From: Jackrogersella multiformis
Lineage: Eukaryota; Ascomycota; Sordariomycetes; Xylariales; Hypoxylaceae
Assembly (NCBI GenBank): GCA_902806575.1
Contig: CADCXD010000001.1
Coordinates: forward strand, 620,001-684,000
Length of the DNA stretch: 64,000 nucleotides
Direction: 5' to 3'
Within the stretch, counting starts at the first letter, position 1. Every line of letters begins with the position of its first letter. The position numbers and the translations under genes are program-made. Below are positions 15,909-27,555 of this stretch, piece after piece. The notes under the pieces were generated by a model, which was not told the DNA's origin, made no database searches, and saw only the letters and a list, made by a program, of their open reading frames with translations.

Positions 15909-18224
15909 CTTTTTTTACCTTTTTTTATTTTTTTTATTACTTTTTCGTTTAATTATTACCACCTTTTTACCTTTCCTTTCTTAACTTTTAATTAAATTAT
16001 TAATATAATAAAAAAATTACTTACGTTATTTAATTTTATTAACCTTATAAATAAAATAAATAAAGCTGTAATAATAATTTTAAATTTAAAAAATCTAATA
16101 CGAAAATACGTAAAATTTCTTAAAACGCGTCGTAAACTTTACCTTTTATTATTTATTAACTTATACTTTTTATTATTAACATATACCTTTTATTATTAAT
16201 TTATAAGTTTATTAATAACTTTCGTAATAAAATTATTTTTAATAAAACGACGTATTTATTTTTTTTATAATATTTTTTATTTTTTACGAAATAAGCTTTT
16301 TAATTACTTATTATATTATTATTATTAATTATTAAAGTTAATTATGTAAACTTTTTAAATCTTTATTAAATTAATAAATAATAAAAACAAAAAAAATAAA
16401 AAAAATATAAATAAAAAAACTAATAAAAGATAATAATAATTAATTATATAAATTATTTCCGTTAAACCGTTAAATTATATAAACATTATTATATAAATAT
16501 ATTTTATATATTATATTTTATAATAATATTTTATAAATATAAAAAATATAACGTTATAAAACGTTATATTGATATTTTTATAAAAAGATTATAATAATTT
16601 ATTTAAAAAGATATTATATAAAACCTTTTTATCATTATTAATTAACTTTAAATTTAAATAATTTTTATAATATAATATAAGTTAAAATATAACTTATATA
16701 AATAAATAACCTTAAAATTTAAATTTAATAATATATTACCTTAACGAGGATATTTAAATCTTTATAAAAATTATATAACTTTTATTTTTTAAATAATTTA
16801 TAAAGCTTATATAACTTTTATATAACTATTTTAAGCTTTATAAATTTAATAAGCCTTATAAAAAATTCATTATAAAAGCGTTATAATTATTTATAAAATA
16901 TATTATATTTATTTACCTTTTATTTATTTTAATAATTATAAAATTATAAAGTTATTAACTTATTATTATAAATAATTATAAAGGTTAATAAATAATTAAG
17001 AAAGTGTTAAAAGAAAAAATATTAAATTAAAAGAGAAAATAATTATTTATTTAATAAAAATATTATCGTTATTATTATTAAAATTAAAGTTATTATTTTA
17101 ATAAAGTTTATAATTAATAAAATGGTTTTTTATATTTAAGTTTATATAATAATTATAATAATAAAAGGTAATAATAACCTTAAAAATATTATTATTATTA
17201 TTATTTTTAACGATAATAATAATAACGATAAATAGTTTTAATAGTTTTTAAATAATTATAAATAATAAATATAAAGATTTAAGTAATTATAATTAAATTT
17301 AAATAAATATAAATAATTATAAAAGGTTTTAAAAATTGTAAATAATTAATAATAATAACGTGAAAATATAAAAATTTTATAAAAGTTAAAGTAATAATAA
17401 ATACCTTATAAATTTTTTAAATTTATTATTATTATTAAATTTATATAAAAAAATACATGTAATTTTTAATTTTTATTATAAAAATAAGCCTTATAAATTT
17501 AATAATTTTTATAACTTTTATATAAAGTTTATTATATTTATATAAAACTTATAAATTTATTAATACCCTCGTTAAAATATATTAAATATATATTATATTT
17601 AAAGATATTATAAAAATAATAAATAATATTTTTTAATTATAATTATTATTTAATTATTATTAAGTTATTATAAAAATTATTATAAAAAAATAATAAAAGC
17701 GTTACGAGAGTTTTATAATAAAGGTTTAAACGTTAACCGATTATAAAGTTTAAAAGGGATTTTAAAATTAAAGAAATCTTTTTTTAAAGTTTTTTATAAT
17801 AATTATTTTTTAAAATAACTTTATATTAAATTAAGTAATATAACGTTTAAAGCGTTTAATTAATTACTTTATTTAATTATTTTAATATTTTTTTATAATT
17901 ATAATAACGTATAATATTATATTTATTATATTTATAAAAAATATTAAAAAATATAATATATATAATAATATTTATATAATTTAACGATTTAACGAAAATA
18001 ATTTATATAATTAATCGTTATATTTAAAAAACGGTTATATTTTTATATTAAAAATAATAATTTAAAAAATAAAAATAACTTTAAAAATATAAATAAATAA
18101 CATTTTTATATAAATAACGTTTAAGTTATAATTTAACCGTGGCTTAATAACGGCTTAAAAAAACTTACTTAATATCCAATTATAATTACGTAATAAATTA
18201 AAAAAGTGAAATAGTTTTAATGGT

Positions 18225-18446
18225 TTGGCGGTTTTGCTGATATGGCGCACCGTCGAAGCCAATACTCTCGAATCTTTTAATGAACGTTGCGATCAGCCTT
18301 ATGGCCTTGCAACATCGTTCTACTTGTCTTGGACCGCATTTGAAAGGTGGTCTTTAGAATTTGAACCTAACGAAGAAGAGATACCAACAAAGGTGCATAT
18401 AGATAAAAATCAACTCATACGTAATGCTGGGGATCTTTGTACCTAA
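18225..18446 (+). pseudogene. Gene fragment at the RIP-block boundary
   Basis: An open frame of 73 codons starts right where normal base composition resumes; its first codon is TTG, with in-frame stops just upstream. The peptide (ending ...HIDKNQLIRNAGDLCT) has ordinary, protein-like composition with Trp, Cys and a Glu/Asn patch, but I recognise no family. Its stop lies only 35 bases from the stop of the NLR gene on the other strand. The simplest reading is the 3' end of a gene whose upstream part lies in, or was destroyed by, the AT-rich block. It could also be a chance frame. Confidence 0.4.
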
Positions 18447-18481
18447 TTTATCATTCATGTTGTTAGGTAATTATTCTACTG

Positions 18482-21400
18482 CTATTGCAAAGGTTGAATA
18501 CATGCCTGGCCAACCTTAGATTCGTAGTGCTTTTTCAAGGTGTCTGCACGAGCAAACGATTTTCCACAGCCATGGCAGACAAAGTTCTTCTGTCCTGTAT
18601 GCTTGGTAAGGTGACGTGTATGATCACTTAAGCGGGCAAACCCTTTGCTGCAGTGAGCACATATGTGTGGCCGCTCAATCGTATGGGTTTGGAGATGCGA
18701 TTGCAAATTGTATCGCTTCTTGTAAACCATGGGACAGTATGAGCACTTGAACTCTGTTTGTCGCAATCGTTTCTGTCGAGGTAATTGCGGTAGTTCAGGT
18801 TCTGACTCTGGCTCTGACTCTGGCTCTGACTGTTCCATCGCAACCGTCGTGGGATCTCCTATGCCCTCATCCAGGCAGTTAAGCTCCACATCTTGATTTT
18901 CACCCGCTACTGGGTGGGTATTCAGAATGCTGCGCTCAACGTCTTGATCGGTTGGGAACTCTTCGTCCTGAATTGCAGCTGTGAAATGGTTCTCATTCAC
19001 ATGCTTCTCGCGTTCAGCTGCAGAAGCAAAACCAAAGGTGTATCCCACGCACTTTTCTTCCGAACATCGGAATGGCCGATCATGTTTGCTAATGTGTTTG
19101 GCTCGCTCAGCAGCCGAAGGAAAGCCTGTCATGAAAAACTGGCAGCTGAATCTAGGGCATTTGAAGAGATTATTTCCATATCTCTTATTGACCATTTCCT
19201 GGGTAGGCGGATCCATTGTACCGGATACTATGCGTTCTAGGACATCTCGAACGTTGCCAACGATGTCAACAAGATCCAAAGCGATTTCCTCTTTCTTCAT
19301 GTTTCCAAAGAACTTTAATTGTCTTCTTGTCGAGGCTACTGCTTGTTCGAGTTGATCGTAATAGGACAAGGCTTTGAAAGGTTGGAGCTTCTCACTGTGA
19401 CGCTTCGCCAATGTCAATACAGTGCTTGGAGAAGTCCAATGCTGATTGATGAAGATCTCCAGCGATTCTGCGAGCTGGTCCAACAGCTGTTCGTCTTCAT
19501 CTGTTTTGAGCGTGACACCCGCTTCCAAATGTCGGAGCCAATAAATAACAGCATAATCCATGAACCCGTAGTCTCCGTTCAACACCCGTTCCTCGGTAGG
19601 CGGATGTACACACGTAGGAAGTTTCAAATAATCGACACATAGGGTCGCTAATTTGAGCTCTTCAGCTGATGCATTGACATAATTCTCTTCAAGTAAAAAG
19701 CTGAACAACTTTGAATCAGTGGACCTATTTCATGACTTATCAAACTAGAATTTTAAGACTCACAACTTAGCAGTCAAATGAACAAACTCAAGGGTGCCGT
19801 CTGATCGTGTTTCCACCAATGAGGCACAAAGATCTTCAGGGGATTTCATAAAACTCTGACGTTCAACCGCGACACATTGCTCGTCTAGGTTGATGGAATT
19901 CATTCCTTGTATCTCGTGCCACTTGAGAGATCTCTTTGCACATACCAGCCAGCCCAACAGCCTCAAGGTGTCATCCATCGCCGCCTGTGGAGTTTGTTGA
20001 GTCATTCTAACCATGATTCGGCGGTACCTGCTATAGTTTCAGCGAAGGATATCTCTTGGAATCCGTCGAGCTTACGCATCATTTATTTCCTTCGGAAAGA
20101 CGCCTGGTTTAAGTTCTTCCTCCAATCTCGCGATAGATGTATGGCCAGACAGGTTGATCCATATTAACTTTGCAAGCAGGAACAGCCCTTGTATTCTCGT
20201 TAGCAACATATATGAGTAAACCAATTTGCGCAACGGATGCAAAACATGCCTCTTGCAGAATTCGCTACTTGACAAGCAATCATACTCGCCTTCTCTTGAG
20301 TAAGCGATGGGCAATCCTCTTTGAGCTTATTGGCCTCTATTCGGCTATATTCTTCGATGTCATGTTTGTTGTCTTCGGCTCTAATCTTGATGCTCGCAAG
20401 GCCAGCAAAGTCTTTCCGAGCAACGCCATCGTCTTGACTAACGAAGAGGCACCGTAACCTGTCCGGCTCATTGTTGGGAAGGTCTTCGACCAGGTTCCTA
20501 AACCACTGCGTAATATATTTACGCTGGTCTCGTGGACATTCGTCCAAGCCATCGAGGATGATGTATGCGCTTTTACAGTTTCCAAAAGCAAGACTCAAAA
20601 GCTCTTTGACTAGAGCTGATGAAGTAAGAATCCCTTCACCACTGCGGCAAGACTTCTGATAAAAAGTAGGTAGTAATCTATTATCCTGTTTGAGGAATTG
20701 TGCGAGTAGACTCCGACCCAATGCGACAAAGTTGTCTCGTTCCGAGTTATCATGCTTGCAGTAGAAGAATAGCACCGTTGGCGCCGGATTTAACCTTCGG
20801 GCTTCTTCTACGACGAGAGAAGCAAGAATAGTCTTCCCTATCTTAGTGTCAGATCAACGTGTCAGGCGAGATGCTAAGTCTTGTGGATTTACCTGCTCCA
20901 GGAATGCCGTTGAGCCAGAGTAACGGGGGAATTGTAGGAAATCGTGGGTCAAACCATTCTTTGAAGAACGTTGTTTCCAGTAGCCACCGTCCAGTTCCGG
21001 GATATTCTGCTCGAGACTTAGCATGGTTATCTTGGTCGATCTCGACATTAGTCGCTCTGAGCCAGTTGTGCACATCTCGGATTCGCTGCAAATCTTGTTC
21101 ATTAAGTTGATCATCCTCCATTTGCCGCGACTGCTGAATGTTTTCTCTAACTTCTTCAATCTGGGAAGGGGTCGCTTGATTTTCAATCAAGCTTCGATGT
21201 CGAGCTATGTTATGAATGATGCCGGATAAGCTAGACTTGCATGCATCCCATGATACACTGAGCAGGCCCCGCCATTCTATGGGATAAACATTAGAACAGT
21301 ACCTAGTATAGTAGGAGAGTTGACAACTGACGTGGCTGCTGGAAGTAACGTAAAATGATACGCTGGAATTTAAGGATATCCTCGTACATGAGTGACAGGA

Positions 21401-21917
21401 CTCGGACCATATGTGGCGTGGCGTGGAAGAGATGTTTATACTGCCTAAGAAGAGGAAGACTCTCTCCCATACGCTCATATGCGTTTAGGAGTTCGCAGAA
21501 AGCACCATCAACTACGCTCGTCACCTGTTCACAGCTTTCAGTTTTTGAGACGATCCCAAGCTATGAGAACGCAATACCTGTAGCAAGAACTTTACAGGTC
21601 CCTATGGAGAGATGAGCTCTTGCGTTGCAGCGTATGTATTGAGAAATACCCACCCAGACAAAGGCAACAATGTCATTGTTGCGGTAGAATCCATCGACCA
21701 CATCTCCATATTGCTTAATTGCCTCGAGAAATGGTTGCAGCCGGTTCAAGTCCTGCAGTCGCCGTTGCACATGCTGTCTAGCCTGCAGTTTTCCAATACT
21801 TTTCTCCAACTCCTCCAGCGTTGTTGTTTTAAAGTCTTCTACCTCCCGTCTCCCAAGACCCTCTTTGAACTCCCCGATCGCCTTGTCAAATAACGATTGG
21901 TTGATATGGCCGGTCAT
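18482..21917 (-). CDS. Fungal NLR: DUF7708-NACHT-C2H2 zinc-finger protein
   Basis: Predicted STAND/NLR-type signalling NTPase of about 1,025 aa. Exons (minus strand, 5' to 3'): 21,917-21,650; 21,601-21,578 (24-nt micro-exon); 21,511-21,332; 21,276-20,893; 20,837-20,235; 20,187-20,076; 20,027-19,764; 19,724-18,482. The frame is open throughout. A DUF7708-like N-terminal helical domain spans about residues 50-200. The NACHT P-loop GIPGAGKT (about 280-287) is created only after splicing. Walker B is IILDGLDECP (about 378-387). A winged-helix-like segment LLGWLVCAKRSLKWHEIQ follows. Instead of WD40/ANK/TPR repeats, the C terminus has a C2H2-like pair (about 800-860), an acidic SEPESEPE linker and three further fingers (about 937-1,020); the last has Cys in place of a His. 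In the family, NACHT proteins act in non-self recognition and programmed cell death; this one's ligand is unknown. Intron 5 (20,188-20,234, weak GTTGCG donor) and the 39-nt intron 7 are the least certain joins. Confidence 0.88.
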
Positions 21918-22472
21918 TGATCAATCTGTAGTTTTATTTATATCTTCCTCTATTGTTATTTCTTCAATCAGAAAATATAAGAATGCACATAACGCAGCAT
22001 GTCTTGAATAACAGAGGAGAGCGGCTAAAGGTGTCGCTTTTAGGAAATACCGCCTCTTATTAGCTAGGTATTCTATGGTGACCTGCATGCTGACAGGCCA
22101 CTCTACACCCGGCCATAGGTAGCCTCTTCTCTGCACCAAAAACACAGCCACTACCCTGCAGCACTGCCCGTAGGGCGTACATATACCGACATATGATGAT
22201 AAGGGTGGCAATCGGGCTGGGTGACACCCACCTGCAGCTCATATTGAAAACGGTGGAAGGAAAAGAAGAGACCGGAGAATATACACCAGTGAGATTCCCT
22301 TCTTGTCGGTTTAGATTTAATAGCATAAGGCTTCTGCAATGAATAATCTAATATTAAACCCCTTTATTGAGCTTTCCGGCCGTATGTCCTCGAGCGAAAG
22401 GCTCGAGTCCCTACCCCAATTAGCTTAGGAAATTGTTCAGTGCTTAACTAGTTTCAATCTTTACCTATCAAA
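21918..22472. promoter_or_regulatory. Divergent intergenic region between NLR and SNF2 genes
   Basis: These 555 bp separate two start codons pointing away from each other, so they should hold both promoters. Overlapping minus-strand frames of 60-96 codons here lack any family signal and are treated as chance. A small hairpin, ctcgag-N7-ctcgag, lies at about 22,390-22,408. No core promoter motif is convincing. Confidence 0.5.
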
Positions 22473-25400
22473 ATGAATTTCTTTACTAATAATGCCATTT
22501 CGATAGCTGAACCAGGCATGCCTTCGCTAGAACGTGCATACCCATTCGGGCCAGAGGAACAGAGCTATGCACACACCCCAGCCTCGTTGATACCACTGGA
22601 TGTTCAACATATCAGCGAAACTTGGGATTTGGACACGAACGAGAACACATGTTTTGGCAGTGTAAGCGTCTCTTCCTAACCGACTGCCTCAACATAGCTA
22701 AGCTCCCACGCAGATAATCGACGTCAAAGTGCAACTATGCAACATAGACAAGCTCAACCGATGGAATACCTGTCCCAATATCTCGGCACAATCCTTTGAT
22801 ATTGTGCAAGAAGGCGATTACTTTGCCTTGAAGTGCGGCGAGACCAAATTCGGGAGAATAAATAAGGGTCTTTGTAAACAGCTCTATGAACTCGTCTCTA
22901 AACATCAAGTTCGCATCCAAGCATACGTGTTAACCAAGGACTGGAATACAGCAATGAGCTCCTGGAATTGTCAGATCCACACCTTTCTTCTCGCAGAGGT
23001 AAACATCTATGGTGCGAAAGCAGATGCCAAAGAAGTCGGTGGCGTCTTGTCAAAATCTAGCATCTTTCTACAAATGCCCCGGCATGGACTGGATAATGTC
23101 GAGTATTATAATCCGCACATTCTAAGATTAGAAGGATATTCAGAACTAGCCTCGTTTGAACAACCTCTGGTGTCCACGGAAGAAGCATCTGAGACTCCAG
23201 AACGGAGTGAGGAAGGAGAAGTGCGATCCAACGATACTGCTGTGGTTGACTCAATTCTTGACTCATTATCGCATCGCAATGTTTTGCTGGAAATAGCTAT
23301 AGTTCCAGACATAAAAAGTACACTTTTACCGTAAGATATGCCTAAGTCGCCATTCAAAGTATTAAAACTAACATTTCTTTACTCGCTACAGCCACCAGAA
23401 GGAAGCGGTTGATTTCATCTTCCGGCGAGAGATGGAACAAATATCCTCTGAGCTGAGTCTCTGGAAGTACAATGATATGGACGCGGATGAGCCTTTGTAC
23501 GAACGTGTTTATGTCCTTTTTTACCTTCTAGGTACCTAGGTAGGTATATATCATTTACTAATGTCTTCGTTTTGCAGTTATCAGCACGTCTTCAGTGGAG
23601 CAAAGCGGCCGGAGCGAGCTGAGGCCAGGGGCGGCATCATTGCAGATGAAATGGGGTTGGGAAAGTCGCTCGTCATCTTATCCACAATCGCTGGTTCTCT
23701 TAACCGTGCCAAAGACTTTGCTGCTGCTGAGAATCAACTTGTATCTTCTCAACCACCAAGGAAAACAGCTTCTGGAGCAACACTTGTTCTGGCGCCATCA
23801 TCGCGTAAGTGTCTACTCAATGGGCCGCATCGCGTTCCAAGATAGTTCAGATATATGTAACTTTCTGATATTAACCAGTCTTTAGTGTTGGTTGACAATT
23901 GGGTTGACGAGATCCGCAAGTATGGCCAGCTTCATGCAAGATAGCTTCGGGCACTTGACTAACGATAAAAAAGGCACACCAATCCCGGAACGCTTCCATT
24001 CCACAAACATCTCGGTCCGGAAAGGCATAAAGAAACACATCTGCTCTATGAGCGACCAATAGTCTTTACTACTTATGCTACTGTCGCGGCCGAGTTCCGA
24101 CGCGGCGATAATACTCTAGCCAAGATCAATTGGTTCAGAATTGTTTTGGATGAAGGTAAGTTAAAAAATCAAAGTGATCACATAGTGTCAACGCCTCATC
24201 TTAATGCCACCCCTAGCCCATGACATTCGCAATCGGTCCACAAAGCAATTCCAAGCCGTCGCGAGTATTCCGGCTTTACACCGTTGGTGTCTTACTGGAA
24301 CTCCTATCCAGAACAGTCTTGAAGACCTCGGCGCGTTGGTATCCTTTCTCAAGGTGCCAATACTAGAAAAAGCGCCGACCTTTCGAAAGTATATCACGAA
24401 CCCAATAACCTCGGCATCAAGGTCTCGCTTTCAGAACCTTCAGATGTTGCTGCAGACTGTCTGCATTCGAAGAACGCGGCAACTCTTAAACCTACCAGCG
24501 CCTGTCCCTAAACTTCGAAGACTGCCTCTCACATCCTCAGAACAATCTCAGTATCATGATTTGATTGCGCAGTGCAAAATAGGGATCGACATGGCAGTTA
24601 GTAACCGTGGAAAGAGTAACGTCAACTCCGCGTTCCTTGAGTCTCTCCTCAAACTACGATTATTTTGCAACAATGGTCACTCAAACGCCGTTCTAGAACT
24701 CGAGCCAGAAGGAGTGCCGGTGGATCCAGATGAGGCACTAATATATCTTCAACAGCAGGGCCAGAACGTCTGTGCTTACTGCTCTGGAACGATATATTTT
24801 ATAAATGAAGCATCGGAAACCGATGGTGGGATATTCATATCATCCTGCTGCCACTTAGTCTGTCATAACTGCCTGCCTCACCATCGCGCACAGAAGCAGT
24901 CTTGTCCAATTTGTGCTGCCAGGAACGGATCGACGTCCCAGACCATCTTGTCGCCAAGTAGTGTGCGCACCGATTCAGCCAGACGTAGTAAAGTCAGCAG
25001 CACACGGCCGGCCGGCCCGTATCCGTCGAAGTTACTGGCGCTCTTGTCTGACATCCGTCAGAACTCTACACACAAGAGGTAGCTTCACAATGATTCTTAG
25101 TCGAGTTTATATAACTAACTATTGAATACTTTAGCATTGTCTTCTCTTGTTGGAAGAAGACACTCGACCTTGTTAGCGGACTCCTTCAAGATCAAGGCAT
25201 ACGATACGACATGGTCGAGGGTTCGCTTCCCTTGACTGAACGCGTCAAAGTGCTGAAGGACTTCCGATCTCCAAATGGCACAAACATTCTGTTAATGACG
25301 CTGGGAACAGGTGCAGTAGGGCAAGTACTTTCTCATCCACCGTGAAACCATTCAGACTAGGTAATCATTGACAATCTGCAGATTAAATCTTGCGATTGCA

Positions 25401-25775
25401 TCACGTGTATACCTCTTAGAACCACAATGGAACCCATCCATCGAGTCTCAAGCGATTGGAAGAGCACTTCGACTTGGCCAGACTGCCCAAGTCGTCATCA
25501 TCCGATACATCATGATTGACACAATTGAAGATGTCTGAACTCATTCCCGCCCATCATTCTAGCCCCTGACCGCTGACAAATCGCAGAGCAATGTCCTGTT
25601 TCGCCAACAGAGAAAGCTTGAACTAGCGGGTGGTGGATTCAACAAAGGGAAAGACATGCCACCCGAGAGACATCAGGCACTACTGGTAAGATGGCAACGG
25701 ATTGAGCGAGTTTGGTGCTGTACTGACGATTTACAGGATGTCTTTGGCGTTGATAAGAGCTTGGTACAGCAATAG
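22473..25775 (+). CDS. SNF2-family ATPase with embedded RING finger (RAD5/HLTF-like)
   Basis: Predicted nuclear DNA-translocating ATPase/ubiquitin ligase of about 896 aa. Exons: 22,473-22,661; 22,714-23,330; 23,392-23,496; 23,578-23,804; 23,886-23,919; 23,974-24,155; 24,217-25,078; 25,135-25,320; 25,382-25,532; 25,587-25,685; 25,737-25,775. The Q-motif-like PHQKEAVDF is followed by motif I DEMGLGKS (about 327-334), motif II VLDEAH (about 449-454) and motif III TGTPIQN. A C3HC4 RING lies between the helicase lobes (CAYC about 637, CPIC about 681), the insertion typical of RAD5/HLTF/SMARCA3. The helicase C lobe keeps IVFSCWKKTLDL, GTGAVGLNLA and QAIGRALRLGQ. The N-terminal 270 residues are not recognised with certainty. 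In the family these proteins act in post-replication repair or chromatin remodelling. Intron 8 is GC-AG. The gene looks intact although close to the RIP block. Confidence 0.9.
25321..25381 (+). other. Non-canonical GC-AG intron in the SNF2 gene
   Basis: The conserved GTGAVGLNLAIASRVYLLEP block is rebuilt only by splicing gta-gg | gcaagtactt ... tctgcag | a-tta-aat. A GT donor four bases downstream (gtactt) puts the downstream part out of frame. GCAAGT is the usual donor consensus of the rare GC-AG class. Confidence 0.8.
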
Positions 25776-27366
25776 TCAAAAATCCGTCCGAAGCGTAGCT
25801 ATACTCTAGGTACCTACCAGATAGGTAAATATATAGATATATAAAAATTCCTCTGAAACGCAGCGTTTTGCACCTTGATCCAAGAAGCAACACAATAGGG
25901 AGAAGAATAGAAGTTAAGATAGGGGTCTCTTCAGGTGGACTGTGCGCCTACTAACTCAATACAATGCCTCTCCATAAAGATTAGCTTAGGGACTTGATCG
26001 CTGGTATGAGTAGCTAGGTACATATGCATTACCTGTTGCTCTAGTAAGTCTGGTGGTTTATTTCATAGATCGAATTGGTAATCGCACCAGCGAGGGCCAG
26101 AATGATTCCGTTTTTTTATACTTCCAAAGCTCTGATCGTTCACTATAACCGGGCTCGTGCAGATATACACATTAACGAAGGTCCTACTATCAAGTAGATT
26201 GGTGTCAACATTTCAAGCAACTTGAAATTACCCCTTGTCTTGAGGTCAAGTGACATTTCGGGTACTCTCCATTCAGTCGACTATGTACCTGATCCATGAG
26301 TCAAGAAACAACATAATATCCAGAAGAGTTCATATAGTTCTATGTCTTGGTATGTTCAGTTTTTATTTCATATATAGGTAATAATACTTTTAAGACACGA
26401 GAAATCTAGAATCTTAGCAGCCTTAACGTAATATTTACTCGGTTCTGGATAGGAGGTCCTCATTAGGTATTACCTAGCTGCCTAGGTACCTAGGTAATTA
26501 TCGTGTTTCCTCTTTATACCGCTAGTAGGGCGGAGTTCATCCGCTGTATCCACAATACTAGACAGCCCTGGAGTTGGGGATAATTTGGAGAAAATGAGGG
26601 ACAACCTTGAGAAGATCTAGTTATACAGTCCCGCTCTTCGGTGACCATTTTCACTTTTTTTTTTTCGGGATTTCCAAACGGCATCGTGCGCTTCGAGAAT
26701 ACAGCTGACCTTTGTCGCCTTGGTGAATGCTTCCGGCTTCGAACAAGCTACCTAGTATTTGCAACTATCTAGACGGATACCTCCTGGGTTATTGAAAATA
26801 AGTAGGGTTCACTGGTTCAATTGAACAGCTCTCAATAACTTTTCTTTTTCAAGACAATTGGGGTCGAGTTTGGGGACCGATGGGACCTTAGATGGCGCTG
26901 CCTCCAGTGAAAGGGGGCTAACTTCATTGAACAGGGAAGTACCCTCTTATGGCTATCGCTTATGCGGACAAGACCTTCTAGTCGTCATTCTCGAACAAAC
27001 AAGTTCTTGGAAACAGTCATTACCTATTAGTAGCTGCCTAGGTACCTACCTAGGTAAGTAATTAACATCTCGACTTCCGATGCGGTTGACTGTACCTAGG
27101 TAAGTAAAGCAGTGTATACACTGTAGGTATCAGGCCCTTTTAGCGGTGCCCTTCGTCATATTAAATATATCTCAACCATCGGTCTAACGGGTCGCGAGTT
27201 GACTAGGATGGTTCCTGGCGGCTTTGTTACTCGTATTTCGATGGGGTAACTAAACCCCGAGCTATCCTTAGAAGTATGTAATAGTATCTCGTCTCTTTCT
27301 TCCCTGTCTTCTTCCAACGTCATTAACTACCTAAATTACTAGCAGCTTACTCCATTGTAATTGAGC

Positions 27367-27438
27367 TACCAGCGAGATACCAATAGCGCTAACAGGAATC
27401 GAACCTATTCTCACTAATAGGTGGGATCTCGCCTGGTA
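27367..27438 (-). repeat. Imperfect inverted repeat enclosing a tRNA T-arm/B-box-like core
   Basis: Left arm taccagcgagatacc (27,367-27,381) pairs with right arm gggatctcgcctggta (27,423-27,438) with one bulge and one mismatch. On the minus strand the spacer reads GGTTCGATTCC (27,395-27,405), a match to the RNA polymerase III B-box, and folds as a 5-bp stem with a 7-nt loop like a tRNA T-arm. An overlapping hairpin cctatt-N6-aatagg lies at 27,404-27,421. There is no D-arm or A-box at the right distance upstream and no matching 5' acceptor strand, so this is not a complete tRNA gene. It may be a tRNA fragment, a SINE/MITE relic or chance. Confidence 0.45.
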
Positions 27439-27525
27439 TTGTATACACCTACCTAGGTTGATATGTAAGGGTTGCTTATAGCTTCCCTTGTTTGGCGATT
27501 TACACCACCGAGCAAACCCAATGTA

Positions 27526-27555
27526 CGGTATAGTAGCTCTCGGTATAGTAGCTCT
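27526..27555. repeat. 15-nt perfect tandem duplication
   Basis: The unit cggtatagtagctct occurs at 27,526-27,540 and again at 27,541-27,555. Confidence 0.85.

Larger units (their letters stand above)
1..18200. repeat. AT-saturated RIP-mutated heterochromatic block
   Basis: About 18 kb with no open frame of 60 codons on either strand. In the first 300 bases I count 2 CpA, 2 TpG and 8 CpG, whereas TpA is everywhere. Two 60-base lines counted by hand held 13 and 4 G/C. Loss of CpA and TpG with CpG spared is the signature of repeat-induced point mutation (C to T in CpA context), known in Neurospora and other Pezizomycotina. The block was therefore probably repeated DNA (transposons) before mutation. 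I could not recognise any element, terminal repeat or domain in it. It may be subtelomeric, pericentromeric or an internal AT isochore; no telomere array is visible. The right edge is sharp, near 18,200. Confidence 0.9.

Noticed and set aside
1..18200. AT-rich block as mitochondrial DNA insertion
   Set aside because: Mitochondrial DNA would show long ORFs or rRNA/tRNA genes; none exist, and the CpA/TpG loss fits RIP instead.
18893..19642. Plus-strand frames (107-124 codons) over the NLR 3' exon
   Set aside because: They are antisense shadows of the zinc-finger exon; no recognisable domain.
21921..22339. Minus-strand frames of 62-96 codons upstream of the NLR
   Set aside because: They overlap each other in different frames, lack family resemblance and lie in the divergent promoter region.
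27301..27440. Complete tRNA gene on the minus strand
   Set aside because: The T-arm lies upstream of the D-arm-like tagctcaatt sequence, in the wrong order, and no acceptor stem pairs.
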